Positions 9,567 through 21,481 of a DNA stretch of 64,000 nt are shown here, in pieces (within the stretch, counting starts at the first letter, position 1; each line of letters starts with the position of its first letter). The stretch is from Costus lasius. Taxonomy: Eukaryota > Streptophyta > Magnoliopsida > Zingiberales > Costaceae. The stretch is from NCBI GenBank assembly GCA_027563935.2, contig CM050454.1:75102596-75166595 (forward strand), in the 5' to 3' direction. The translations under genes and the position numbers were made by a program. Below the pieces are notes generated by a model, which searched no databases, was not told the DNA's origin, and saw only the letters and a list, made by a program, of their open reading frames with translations.

Positions 9567-12500
9567 ATGAGCTTCAATGTGCGATCCCTACTGGAAAGGG
9601 AGAAGTTTGCTGGGCCAAACTTCTCAGACTGGTTCGGACACCTTAAGATCGTTCTTAAGGCAGAGAGGAAACTGTATGTCCTCGAGACGGCTATACCGCC
9701 TCAACCCGCTGCGAACGCCGCAAGGGCGGTTCGTGAAGCCTATGAAAAGCACGTCAATGATAGCATTGATGTCGCTTGCCTGATGCTAGCGTCTATGACG
9801 CCACCGCTGCAGCGTCAGCATGAGGATATGTCGGCTATAGAAATTATAGCGAACCTCAAGATGCTGTATGCTGCACAGGCGAGGACAGAACGCTATAATC
9901 TGACAAAGCTTTTCTTTCAGAGCAAACTGGCTGAAGGAAGCCCAGTGGGAGCTCACGTGCTCAAGATGATTGGGCACAAGGAGGCTCTAAAAAAACTAGG
10001 GCATACCATCAATCAGGAGCTTGCTGTAGACATTATTCTGCAGTCTCTCCCACCCTCTTTCGATGCGTTCATTATTAACTTTAATATGAACAAAATCGAT
10101 TGTACTCCGGCAGAGCTGCTGAATATGCTCTTGACTACTGAGGAGACTCTGAAGGGAAAGCCTTCAACCTCTGTCTTAATGGTTCCTTCTAGGAACAAGA
10201 AGAAGGGGAAGAAGGGCAAGGCCCCTGTCAAGAGCTACAGCAAGGCTCTGAAGCAAAAGGTCAAGCGGTCAAAGGAATACAGATGTTTCCACTGTGGCCA
10301 GCTGGGTCACTGGAAAAAGGACTGTAAAGCGCTCCAAGGAGATAAGAGGGGAAGCATTGCTTCTGGCTCAGGTATTTACGTGACGGAAGTCATGGTTTCA
10401 TCTTCTTCTATATCATGGGTGTTGGACACTGCATGTGGAGTTCACATTTGTTCAAATGTGCAGGAACTCAAGAGAAGAAGACAGGTGGGACAGCATGAGG
10501 TGGACCTACGCGTTGGAAACGGGGCACGGGTTGCTGCTGTTGCTGTAGGAGACTATTTCATCTCATTACCATCTGGCATTGTATTAGAACTAAACAGTTG
10601 TTACTTTGTTCCCAGTATTACTAAAAATATTATCTCTATTCCTGCTCTTGTCAGGAAAGGATTTGCCTTTGAATGCAATATTTCAAAGTGTGTACTTTCT
10701 CTTGATAATATTGTTTATGCTACTGGTTCAATTAACAATGGGTTATTCATGTTGGACATGGAAAATTCTATACAAAATATTGATAATAAGAAAGCCAAGT
10801 ATGCTGATGACAGCACCTTGTTATGGCATAGTCGTTTAGGCCATATTAACAAGAAGCGCATTAAGCGGTTGCATGATCATGGACTGCTGGGATCATTCTC
10901 CTATAAGGAGATTGATACATGCAAAGCTTGTTTGATGGGTAAAATGACGAAGTCACCTTTTCCTCACAAAGGTCAAAGGGCTTCAGGTTTACTTGACCTA
11001 ATACACAGCGATGTGTGTGGGCCATTTAGTAAACATGCTAGAGGTGGCTATCAGTACTTCATTACCTTTACTGATGATTTCAGTAGATATGGATATGTCT
11101 ATTTAATGAGACATAAAAGTGAATCTATTGACAAGTTCAAAGAGTTCAAAAATGAAGTACAGAATTAGCTAGGCTGAAATATCAAGGCACTTCGTTCTGA
11201 TCGAGGTGGAGAATACTTGAGCCATGCGTTTACTGACTATCTAAAAGAGTGTGGGATTATCTCACAGCTCACTACGCCAGGAACACCGCAGTGGAATGGT
11301 GTGTCCGAGAGGAGAAATAGAACGTTACTTGATATGGTTCGTTCTATGATGAGTCAGGCTACTCTACCTTACTCCTTTTGGGGATTTGCACTGGAAACAG
11401 CTGCAAAGCTACTAAACCGAGTGCCATCCAAGGCAGTTTCAAAGACGCCATATGAGTTATGGTATGGGAAACAGCCTAGCTTGACATTTATTAAGATCTG
11501 GGGTTGCGAGGCTTATGTCAAAAAGCTCGCCTCTGGGAAACTGGAGAGCAGATCTGACAAATGTATCTTTGTCGGTTACCCTAAGGAAACTAAGGGTTAT
11601 TATTTCTACGATCCCAAAGAGAACAAGGTATTTGTTGCTCGGACGGCTATTTTTCTTGAGAAGGAATTTCTTCTGCAAGAGGCCAGTGGGAGAGAAATAA
11701 AACTGGATGAGAATCCAGAAGAAGGACAAAGTGCTCAAGCAGAGTTGGATGAGCCTGAGCTGGTAGAACAGGTTATTGAACAACCTGAGGCTCAGATATC
11801 ACGGGAACCGCGTAGATCGGGAAGGATCCGTCAACCGCCTGAGCGCTATGACGGAGTCTACATCATTGGTAATGATGAACCCCTCACTTATGCGGATGCG
11901 GTCAGTGGACCGGAGTCAGCTAGATGGCTTGAAGCTATGCGAGCCGAGATGGACTCCATGTCAGATAACCAAGTCTGGGATTTGGTTGATCCGCCTCTGG
12001 GAGTAATCCCTATAGGCTGTAAATGGATCTTCAAGAAGAAGATTGACATGGATGGTAACGTAGTTACCTGTAAAGGCAGGCTAGTTGCGAAAGGTTTCAA
12101 ACAAATCTACGGGATAGATTATGATGAAACTTTCTCACTTGTAGCCATGTTTAAGTCTATTCGGATTCTTTTCGCGATAGCTGCATATTACGATTATGAG
12201 ATCTGGCAGATGGATGTGAAGACGGCTTTCCTTAATGGAAATCTGGATGAGGATGTGTATATGACACAACCAGAAGGTTTCACTAATCCATCAGATTGTC
12301 ATAAAATATGCAAGTTAAAGAAGTCCATTTATGGACTGAAACAAGCATCTAGAAGCTGGAATATTCGTTTTGATGAATCAATCTCTAAGTTTGGTTTCAT
12401 CAAGAACGAAGATGACCCGTGTGTATATAAGAGCTTTAGTGGGAGCGTGATTACTTTCCTAGTCCTCTACGTCGATGACATCTTAATCATTGGAAACGAT

Positions 12501-13451
12501 ATTCCTGAACTGCATGCTGTTAAAGCATGGTTAGGAAAATGTTTTCAGATGAAAGATCTAGGAGAAGCAGCCTATGTGTTAGGTGTGAAGATCTACAGAG
12601 ATAGATCTAAGAGGCTTCTCGGGCTGTGCCAGAGTACTTACATCGATAAAGTCCTGGAAAGATTTCATTCAGAGAATTCTAAAAGGGGATATCTTCCAGT
12701 CAGACATGGTCTGAATCTTTCGAAGAGTCAGTGTCCACAAACACAGACTGAGAAAGATGAAATGGACAATACGCCTTATGCTTCGGCTATTGGGTCCATT
12801 ATGTATGCGATGTTGTGTACTCGCCCAGACGTCGCTTACGGGTTAAGCGTGACCAGTCGATTCCAAAGTAATCCAGGTCAGGCACACTGGATTGCAGTCA
12901 AGAACATTTTGAAATATCTGCGGAGGACCAAAGATATGTTCTTGATGTATGGTGGTCAGGAAGAACTCAGTATTGAAGGATATACTGACGCTTCGTTCCA
13001 GTCTGACCAGGATGATTTCCGATCGCAATCAGGCTATGTATTTAGCTTGAATGGAGGAGCAGTGGTGTGGAAGAGTTTCAAACAGTCTACTATTGCTGAT
13101 TCCACAACAGAAGCCGAGTATGTTGCAGCCTCGGAAGCATCCAAGGAGGCAGTGTGGATTCGTAAGTTCATTCAGGAACTTGGTGTTGTTCCTTCGAGTG
13201 CACATCCTTTGGTTATCTTCTGTGATAACACTGGAGCAATTGCACAAGCAAAGGAGCCACGGTCGCACCAGAAGTCCAAGCACATACAGAGACGGTTTCA
13301 CTTGATCCGGGAGATCATTGATCGTGGCGAGATCAAAATCTGCAAGGTACATACAGATGACAATCTGGCTGACCCGCTTACCAAGCCTCTGGCGCAGCAG
13401 AAGCATGAGAAGCACTGTAATAATATGGGTTTGAGATTTCTCAACCATTAG
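9567..13451 (+). pseudogene. Copia gag-pol polyprotein, element A (two stops)
   Basis: One frame of about 1294 codons. Gag lies at about residues 1-235, followed by a CCHC zinc knuckle (CFHCGQLGHWKKDC, about 240-253). The protease motif is WVLDTACG (Asp about 287). Next come the integrase zinc-binding H-H-C-C (about 422-456) and DDE core (Asp about 482 in HSDVCGP, Asp about 544 in RSDRGGEY, Glu about 581 in NGVSERRN). RT follows with TAFLNG and YVDD (about 968), then RNase H (Asp in YTDASF, Glu in TEAEYVA, Asp in FCDNTGA). TAG at 11166-11168 and TGA at 11175-11177 interrupt the integrase core. Both fit C-to-T changes (CAG and CGA in the sister copies). Otherwise the frame is open and has no indel. 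Confidence 0.95.
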
Positions 13452-13458
13452 ATTAAGT

Positions 13459-13471
13459 GCAAGTGGGAGAT
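13459..13471 (+). other. Polypurine tract, element A
   Basis: GCAAGTGGGAGAT directly before the 3' LTR start at 13472, downstream of the gag-pol stop at 13449-13451. Confidence 0.9.
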
Positions 13472-15172
13472 TGTTGGGGTATGCCCTTAAGGCTAATGTT
13501 TGAGGCCTTGGGATTGTATCAGTATCATGTAATAAACTTTTATGTTTATAAAGGCAATGGTTGTTATTCAGTTTGTTGCATTGTCTGCTGTAATAAGGGT
13601 ACTTCTGAGTAATGTCTCAAAGCTGTTCAGCTAGGCTGACATGCTATATGTCCTTAGTCGAAATATCTTGGTGAACATGAGACAGCCTTGATATGGTTAA
13701 GACTAATATGTGTTCTAATCTTATAGGATGCTTCGAGCATGGAATAAGATGTAGACTCATGGGTACATTGGATGTACTGGACAGACCCTACTAGGATATT
13801 CAATTGCTTGTCACAATGTGAATAATCCTTGTTTGCATCAAGTGGCACATGTCCTTTGACTTGAGATCACTTGTGTTTCTAAATGATGATTGCCATTGTT
13901 TTGAGGTGGTTTAATATCATTTGAAACATAATGATTATAGACTATCTTGGATGGTGAGCTTGAGTCAGGTTAGGGCACTAGTGATAGATAAAGGATTGCC
14001 GTCTCCTTGTTTAAGGAGTGTGATGTTCTAATGGGGCCCCCCCTGGATGAGATGATTGAGAAAGTGTATGGCCATACCCAGGTGACTGTGTTCATCTGAT
14101 CTAATCATGCTCATCATATTGGAGTTACAGGCTTGACACGCTTGTCCAATAAGAACATCCAGTGGCAAAGGACACATGCATGCCTAGTCAAATGGATTCA
14201 CTCTTGAGCTGTGGTTTGGGTGTAGTCTTGGAAGACTCTTTCCTTTATATCGGGAGACAGTGATGTGTTGCTAGATACCCCTCACTGATCGTGATAACGT
14301 AAGTTATCGTTACCGACATTTAAAGGAAACCCTCAGGGTCGCACAATTTGATGATATGGCTTACTTAAGTCAGATCGTGTGGACTGAATTGTTTCGGTTC
14401 AGTTTAAAGGGATTTAAACTCTGATTGTAAGTGAGATCTAGTCTGATCATGTTTGATTGATTAGGGCTTGAGATCGGTAAGCTTCGATCGAGAGTGTTGA
14501 TGCTAGATCGATCAGATCAGGAGCATCAGAAGATGAATGGTCAGATCTAGGACCTTAGGGTTTAATTCGATCTTGACTTAATGCTTGGGCTAATTCGGTT
14601 TGGTCATTGAACCAAAGACCTTGAACCGGCTCATGATTGAGTGCTTGGTTCAATGTGAATAAGTGAGTTTCGAATAGTTCAACGCAAAACGTTTTGGAAT
14701 TAAAGACTTTCTATAATTGGAAAGTCGGTTTTTCAAGTGAAAAACGTCTCCACGTTTTGGCTGAACGTCTCCACTTCGTGTGGATCGTTGTCTCGCTTCT
14801 TCCTCTCGCGGACTCTCGGGTGTAGAGAAGAGAACTCACGCCGAAGTCTAGTGGAGAAAGCCGAGCAAGTCTTTCATCACCCCGACAAGCGATCAAAGAC
14901 ACTTTGGTGCCTTGCTAGCACAAGGAGCGATCGAAGTGTAGGCCTTCTTCCTCTTGTGTGCGATTCCTTTGGAGAAGAAGCAATCGAGTCTTTGCTTCCA
15001 AGGCATCATCTAAACTATGGCATCGGTATGACCCTTTGTTGATTTTAGCAACCTTTCATCTAGTTGATTATATATCATACATGCGATTTTTGAATCCCTA
15101 ATTTCCGCCATGCAAAGGTTTCAGTTATGCATGTTTAGGGTTCTCGCCCCCCTCTCGAAAGGGTTTTCTTCA
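13472..15172 (+). repeat. 3' LTR of element A (family 1)
   Basis: 1701 bp, the same length as the 5' LTR. Differences are substitutions only, for example GCCTTG/GCATTG and GTGTAC/GGGTAC early, CAGGG/CAAGG late, and GGGGTTTC/GGGTTTTC near the end. It keeps the ATG-GCA-TCG|GTATGA site (15017-15026). It is followed by the TSD CCATA at 15173-15177. Confidence 0.95.
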
Positions 15173-15218
15173 CCATACACCAGTCTCACATGTACCAAAG
15201 GTGTCCCATATCTGCTAA
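15173..15218 (-). repeat. Continuation of the family 3 LTR after element A
   Basis: Begins with the TSD copy CCATA. The sequence CACCAGTCTCACATGTACC and onward aligns with the U3 module of the family 2 LTR (CTAGTCTCACAAGTACC near 26517). It stops at 15218, where family 1 LTR sequence begins without any recognisable terminus. Confidence 0.7.
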
Positions 15219-15441
15219 CATATCAAGGCTGTCTCATATTCACCAAGATATCTCGACTAAGGACATATAGCATGTCAGCCTAGCTGAACAGCTTTGAGAC
15301 ATTATTCAGAAGCACACTTATTGCAGCAGACAATGTAACAAACTGAATAACAACCATTGCCTTTATAAACATAAGAGTTTATACATGATACTGAAAGAAT
15401 CACAAGGCCTCAAATATTAGCCTTAAGGGCATACCCCAACA
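15219..15441 (-). repeat. 3' LTR remnant of element C
   Basis: The first 223 bp of a family 1 LTR, ending on the plus strand in CATACCCCAACA. Nearly identical to 26079-26301. The other 1.48 kb is absent, and family 3 LTR abuts instead at 15218. Confidence 0.88.
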
Positions 15442-15456
15442 ATCTCCCACTTGCAC
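15442..15456 (-). other. Polypurine tract, element C
   Basis: ATCTCCCACTTGCAC on the plus strand, the reverse complement of GTGCAAGTGGGAGAT, next to the LTR start. Confidence 0.88.
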
Positions 15457-15461
15457 TTAAT

Positions 15462-16479
15462 CTAATGGTTGAGAAATCTCAAACCCATATTATTACAGTG
15501 CTTCTCATGCTTCTGCTGCGCTAGAGGCTTGGTAAGCGGGTCAGCCAGATTGTCATCTGTATGAACCTTGCAGATTTTGATCTCACCACGATCAATGATC
15601 TCCCGGATCAAGTGAAACCTTCTCTGTATGTGCTTGGACTTCTGGTGCGACCGTGGTTCCTTTGCCTGTGCGATTGCTCCAGTGTTATCACAGAAGATAA
15701 CCAAAGGATCTGCACTCGAAGGAACAACACCAAGTTCCTGAATGAACTTACGAATCCACACTGCCTCCTTGGATGCTTCCGAGGCTGCAACATACTCGGC
15801 TTCTGTTGTGGAATCAGCAACGATAGACTGTTTGAAACTTTTCCACACCACTGCTCCTCCATTCAAGCTAAAAACATAGCCTGATTGCGATCGGAAATCA
15901 TCCTGGTCAGACTGGAACGAAGCGTCAGTATATCCTTCAATACTGAGTTCTTCCTGACCACCATATATCAAGAACATATCTTTGGTCCTCCGAAGATATT
16001 TTAAAATGTTCTTGACTGCAATCCAGTTCGCCTGACATGGATTACTTTGGAATCGACTGGTCACGCTTAACCCGTAAGCAACGTCTGGGCGAGTACACAA
16101 CATCGCATACATAATGGATCCAATAGCCGAAGCATAAGGCGTATTGTCCATTTCATCTTTCTCAGTCTGTGTTTGTGGACACTGACTCTTTGAAAGATTC
16201 AGACCATGTCTGACTGGAAGATATCCTCTTTTAGAATTCCCTAAATGAAATCTCTCCAGGACTTTATCGATGTAGGTACTCTGGCACAGCCCGAGAAGCC
16301 TCTTAGATCTATCTCTGTAGATCTTCACACCTAATACATAGGCTGCTTCTCCTAGATCTTTCATCTGGAAACATTTTCTTAACCATGCTTTAACAGCATG
16401 CAGTTCAGGAATATCGTTTCCAATGATTAAGATATCATCGACATAGAGGACTAGGAAAGTAATCACGCTCCCACTAAAC
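15462..16479 (-). pseudogene. C-terminal RT and RNase H of element C
   Basis: Open frame from the YVDD RT motif (VLYVDDILIIGND, near 16450) through the RT connection and all RNase H motifs (YTDASF, TEAEYVA, FCDNTGA) to the LADPLTKPLAQQKH tail and stop at 15462. No lesion inside. The upstream half of the polyprotein is separated by a solo LTR at 16480-18159 and resumes at 18165. Confidence 0.93.
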
Positions 16480-18159
16480 TGTTGGGGTATGCCCTTAAGG
16501 CTAATGTTTGAGGCCTTGGGATTGTAACACTATGATGTATAAACTCTTATGTTTATAAAGGCAATGGTTGTTATTCAGTCTGTTATATTATCTGCTGCAA
16601 TACATATACTTCTGAATAATGTCTCAATGCTGTTCAGCTGGGCTGACATGGAGTAAAGTCCTTAGTCGATATATCTTGGCGAACATGAGACAGCCTTGAT
16701 ATGATTGAGACTAATATGTGTTCTAATCTTATAGGATGCTTCGAGCATGGAATAAGATGTAGACTCATGGGTACATTGGATGTACTGGACAGACCCTACT
16801 AGGATATTCAATTGCTTGTCACAATGTGAATAATCCTTGATTGCAACAAGTGGCACATTTCCTCTGACTTGAGATCACTTGTGTTTCTAAATGATGATTG
16901 TCATTGTTTTGAGGTAGTTCAATATCATTTGAAATATAATGGTTATAGACTATCTTGGATGGTGAGCTTGAGTCAGGTTAGGGCACTAGTGATAGATAAA
17001 GGATTGCCATCTCCTTAATTGGAGTGTGATGTTCTAAAGGGGCCCCCTCTGTATGAGATGATTGAGAAAGTGTATGGCCATACCCAGGTGACAGTGTTCA
17101 TTTGATCTAATCATGCTCATCATATTGGAGCTACAAGCTTGACACGCTTGTCCAATAGGAACATCCAGTGGCAAAGGAAATTTGCATGCCTTGTGAATTG
17201 GATTCACACTTGTGCTGTGGTTTGGGTGTAGTCTTGGAAGACTCTTTCCTTTATATCGGGAGACAGTGATGTGTTACTAGATACCCCTCACTGATCGTGA
17301 TAACGTAAGTTATCGTTACCGACATTTAAAGGAAACCCTTAGGGTCCCACAATTTGATGATATGGCTTACTTAAGTCAGATCGTGTGGACTGAATTGTTT
17401 GGGTTCAGTTTAAAGGGATTTAGTCTCTAATTGTAAGTGAGATCTAGTCTGATCATGTTTGATTGATTAGGGCTTGAGATCGGTAAGCTTCGATTGAGAG
17501 AATAGATGCTAGATCAGTGAGATCAGGAGCATCAAGAGATCAATGGTCAGATCTTAAGCCTTAGGGGTTTATTATAATCTGGACTAATTGCTTGGTTTAT
17601 TTGGTTATTGAACCAAATCGATTTGAACCAGCTCATTGGATGAGCATATGGTTCAAGTTGGCATTTGCGATTGGGGTCACTTGAACGTTGAGATGGTTTT
17701 GCTATTTTTAGATAGCATGTCACAACGTGACCACCTCTCTCTCACGTCGCCCCTCTCTCGCCCTCTTGTCGCCGTTTTGCCTTTGGCTCTTCACACATTC
17801 GTGGGTGAAAAGGTGGTAGACGAAAGAAGGAAAAAATCGCCAAGCAAGGAAAGCTCTCTCTTCCCTTCAAACGATCAAAGACACCTTGGACGATCCTTGC
17901 TAGCATAAGGGACGACAAGAAGGAGCAAGCCGTTGATCATCTTGTGTGTGACGATTTGGAGGAGACCTCTTTTGTTCTCTTGCTTCCAAGGCGCCATCTA
18001 GAAATGGCCATGGTATGAATCGCATTCTTTCTTGCATTCAAAAGTTTTAATGTTGATCATAATACATGCATCGATCCCATGAAACCCTAGTATCCGCTGC
18101 CCATGTTTTGTATGCGCCACTTTAGGGTTTCGGCCCCCCTTATTGAAAGGGGACTTTCA
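16480..18159 (+). repeat. Solo family 1 LTR inside RT of element C
   Basis: 1680 bp, TGTTGGGGTATG to GGACTTTCA, flanked by the TSD TAAAC (16475-16479 and 18160-18164). No internal sequence remains, so it is the product of LTR-LTR recombination. The target is just upstream of the RT YVDD codons. It carries ATG-GCC-ATG|GTATGA (18004-18013) and the hairpin GCTAT-TTTTAG-ATAGC at 17701-17716. Its 3' half diverges clearly from A's LTR while the first part stays similar, so it represents another family 1 subfamily. Confidence 0.96.
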
Positions 18160-18827
18160 TAAACCTCTTATATACACACGGGTCATCTTCGTTCTTGATG
18201 AAACCAAATTCGCAGATTGATTCATCAAAACGAATATTCCAGCTTCTAGATGCTTGCTTAAGTCCATAAATGGACTTCTTTAACTTGCATATTTTATGAC
18301 GATCTGATGGATTAGTGAAACCTTCAGGTTGTGTCATATACACATCCTCATCCAGTTTTCCATTAAGGAAAGCGGTCTTCACATCCATCTGCCAGATCTC
18401 ATAATCATAATATGCCGCTATCGCGAGAATAATCCGAATAGACTTGAACATGGCTACTGGAGAGAAAGTTTCATCATAATCTATCCCGTAGATTTGTTTG
18501 AAACCTTTCGCAACTAGCCTGCCTTTATAGGTAACCACATTACCATCCATGTCAATCTTCTTCTTGAAGATCCATTTACAGCCTATAGGGATTACTCCCG
18601 GAGGCGGATCAACCAAATCTCAGACTTGGTTATCTGACATGGAGTCCATCTCGGCTCGCATAGCTTCAAGCCATCTAGCTGACTCCGGTCCACTTACCGC
18701 AATCCGCATAAGTGAGGGGTTCATCATGATCAATGATGTAGACTCCGTCATAGCGCTCAGGCTGTCGACGGATCCTTCCCGATCTTCGCGGTTCCCGTGA
18801 TATCTGAGCCTCAGGTTGTTCAGTAAC
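18160..18827 (-). pseudogene. N-terminal RT of element C, with stop and frameshift
   Basis: Begins (minus strand) after the stop at 18828-18830, in the linker before RT. It runs through GCKWIFKKK, the TAFLNG block and YGLKQASRSW to CVYKRF, where the solo LTR interrupts. Two lesions: an extra A in ACCGCAATCCGC near 18701 (sister copies have ACCGCATCCGC) shifts the frame, and TGA at 18620-18622 replaces the Trp codon of NQVWDL. The RT catalytic YVDD lies on the other side of the solo LTR. Confidence 0.9.
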
Positions 18828-21032
18828 CTATTCTACTGGCTCAGGCTCATCCAATTGCGCTTGACTACTTTGTCCTTCCTCTGGACTCTCATCCAGTTTT
18901 ATTTCTCTCCCACTGGCTTCTTGCAGAAGAAATTCCTTCTCAAGAAAAATAGCCGTCCGAGCAACAAATACTTTGTTCTCTTTGGGATCGTAGAAATAAT
19001 AACCCTTAGTTTCCTTAGGGTAACCGACAAAGATGCATTTCTCAGATCTGCTCTCCAGTTTCCCAGAGGCGAGCTTTTTGACATAAGCCTCGCAACCCCA
19101 GATCTTAATAAATGTCAAGCTAGGCTGTTTCCCATACCATAACTCATATGGAGTCTTTGAAACTGCCTTGGATGGCACTCGGTTTAGTACCTTTGCAGCT
19201 GTTTCTAGCGCAAATCCCCAAAAGGAGTAAGGTAGAGTAGCCTGACTCATCATTGACCGAACCATGTCAAGTAAGGTTCTATTCCTCCTCTCGGACACAC
19301 CATTCCATTGCGGTGTTCCTGGCGGAGTGAGCTGTGAGATAATCCCACACTCCTTTAGATAGTCAGTAAATTCTCGACTTAGGTATTCTCCACCTCGATC
19401 AGAACGAAGTGCCTTGATATTTCGGCCTAGCTGATTCTGTACTTCATTTTTGAACTCTTTGAACTTGTCAAAAGATTCACTTTTATGTCTCATTAGATGG
19501 ACATACCCATATCTACTGAAATCATCAGTAAAGGTAATGAAGTATGAATAGCCACCTCTGGCATGTTTACTAAATGGCCCACACACATCACTGTGTATAA
19601 GGTCAAGTAAACCTGAAGCCCTTTGACCTTTGTTAGGAAAAGGAGACTTCGTCATTTTGCCCAATAAACAAGCTTTGCATGTATCTATCTCCTCATAGGA
19701 GAATGATCCCAGCAGTCCATGGTCATGCAACCGCTTAATGCGCTTCTTGTTAATATGGCCTAAACGACTATGCCATAGCAAGGTGCTGTCATCAGCATAT
19801 TTGGCTTTCTTATTATCAATATTTTGTATAGAACATTCCATGTCCAACATGAATAACCCATTGTTAATTGACCCAGTAGCATAAACAATATTATCAAGAG
19901 AAAGATAACACTTTGAAATCTTGCATTCAAAGGAAAATCCCTTCCTGACAAGAGCAGGAATGGAGATAATATTTTTAGTAATGCTTGGTACAAAGTAACA
20001 ATTGTTTAGTTCTAATACAAGTCCAGATGGTAATGAGATGTAATATTCTCCTACAGCAACAGCAGCAACCCGTGCCCCGTTTCCAACTCGTAGGTCCACC
20101 TCATGCTGTCCCACCTGTCTTCTTCTCTTGAGTTCCTGTACATTTGAACAAATGTGAACTCCACATGCAGTGTCCAACACCCATGAAATAGAAGAAGAGG
20201 ATATCATGACTTCAGTCACGAAAATACCTGAGCCAGAAGCGATGCTTCCCTTCTTGTCTCCTTGGAGCGCTTTACAGTCCTTTTTCCAGTGACCCAGCTG
20301 GCCACAGTGGAAACACCTGTATTCCTTCGACCGCTTAACCTTCTGTTTCAGAGCCTTGTTGTAATTCTTGACAGGGGCTTTGCCCTTCTTCCCCTTCTTC
20401 TTGTTCCTAGAAGGAAACATCAAGACAGAGGTTGAAGGCTTTCCCTTTAGAGTCTCCTCTGTAGTCAAGAGCATATTCAGCAACTCTGCCGGTGTACAGT
20501 CGATCTTGTTCATATTAAAATTAATAATGAACGGATCGAAAGAGGCCGGGAGAGACTGCAGAATAATGTCTACAGCAAGCTCCTGATTGATGGTATGCCC
20601 CAGTTTCTCTAGAGCCTCTTTGTGCCCAATCATCTTGAGCACATGAGCACCCACTGGACTCCCTTCAACCAGTTTGCTCTGAAAGAAAAGCTTGGTCAAA
20701 TTATAGCGTTCAGTCCTTGCCTGTGCAGCATACAGCATCTTGAGGTTTGCTATAATTTCTATAGCAGACATATCCTCATGCTGACGCTGCAGCTGTGGTG
20801 TCATAGACGCTAGCATCAGGCAAGCGACATCAATGCTATCATTGACATGCTTTTCATAGGCATCCCGAACCGCCCTTGCGGCGTTCGGAGCGGGTTGAGG
20901 CGGTATAGCCGTCTCGAGGACATACAGTTTCCTCTCAGCCTTAAGAACGATCTTAAGGTGTCCGTACCAGTCTGAGAAGTTTGGCCCAGCAAACTTCTCC
21001 CTTTCCAGTAGGGATCGCACATTGAAGCTCAT
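18828..21032 (-). pseudogene. Gag, protease and integrase of element C
   Basis: 734 codons from ATG at 21032 to TAG at 18828-18830. It has the Gag N-terminal domain, CCHC knuckle (CFHCGQLGHWKKDC), protease WVLDTACG, integrase zinc finger (HSRLGH ... CKAC), and DDE residues in HSDVCGP, RSDRGGEY and NGVSERRN. The frame ends at PEPVE-stop, in the linker before RT, where A and G have a Gln codon (CAG). Element F has the same stop at the homologous codon (51796-51798). Confidence 0.94.
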
Positions 21033-21481
21033 GGTGTTCGTTGCTGCAGGAATCTACAACAATGCAAGAACAGCAAGGTCAGTATCAATGTTAGAATCAA
21101 TCCAGGACTTAAGAATGATTCTTTTCTCACTATTTTATCTGGCTGAAAAATCCAGCAAAACAGCCCGAAAGAGTAAAACTCTTTTAGTGAGATGGGATCC
21201 AGATTTCATACTTGGTCTCCGCGTCCCGCTCAGGCGAGATAAGATGCACAGAGAGTACAAGCACTAATTTCTGGTAGGCAGTCCCTGCCAATCGCCAACC
21301 TGTGCGATTCCCCTTCATCTGGGCAATTCAGCAGACTGTGCCAACTGAGTTGGTACAACACAGTCTCTGATCCCACAGATGGCTTCCTCCATATAGCTAA
21401 CATATGCCCCATATGTAGCCTATATGGTCAAGCTGACCTGACCTACTCCCTGGACCACCACGTGCTATGCTGAGCAACGAG

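Larger units (their letters stand above)
6090..15172 (+). mobile_element. Element A: complete family 1 Ty1/copia retrotransposon
   Basis: 9083 bp element flanked by the 5-bp TSD CCATA (6085-6089 and 15173-15177), inserted in a family 3 LTR. Two 1701-bp LTRs (6090-7790, 13472-15172) start TG and end CA. A PBS matching initiator-Met tRNA lies 2 nt after the 5' LTR, then a leader of about 1.75 kb, one long gag-pol frame and a PPT. By eye the LTRs differ at about 12 positions (about 0.7 %). The element is structurally complete but its polyprotein has two in-frame stops. Confidence 0.97.
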
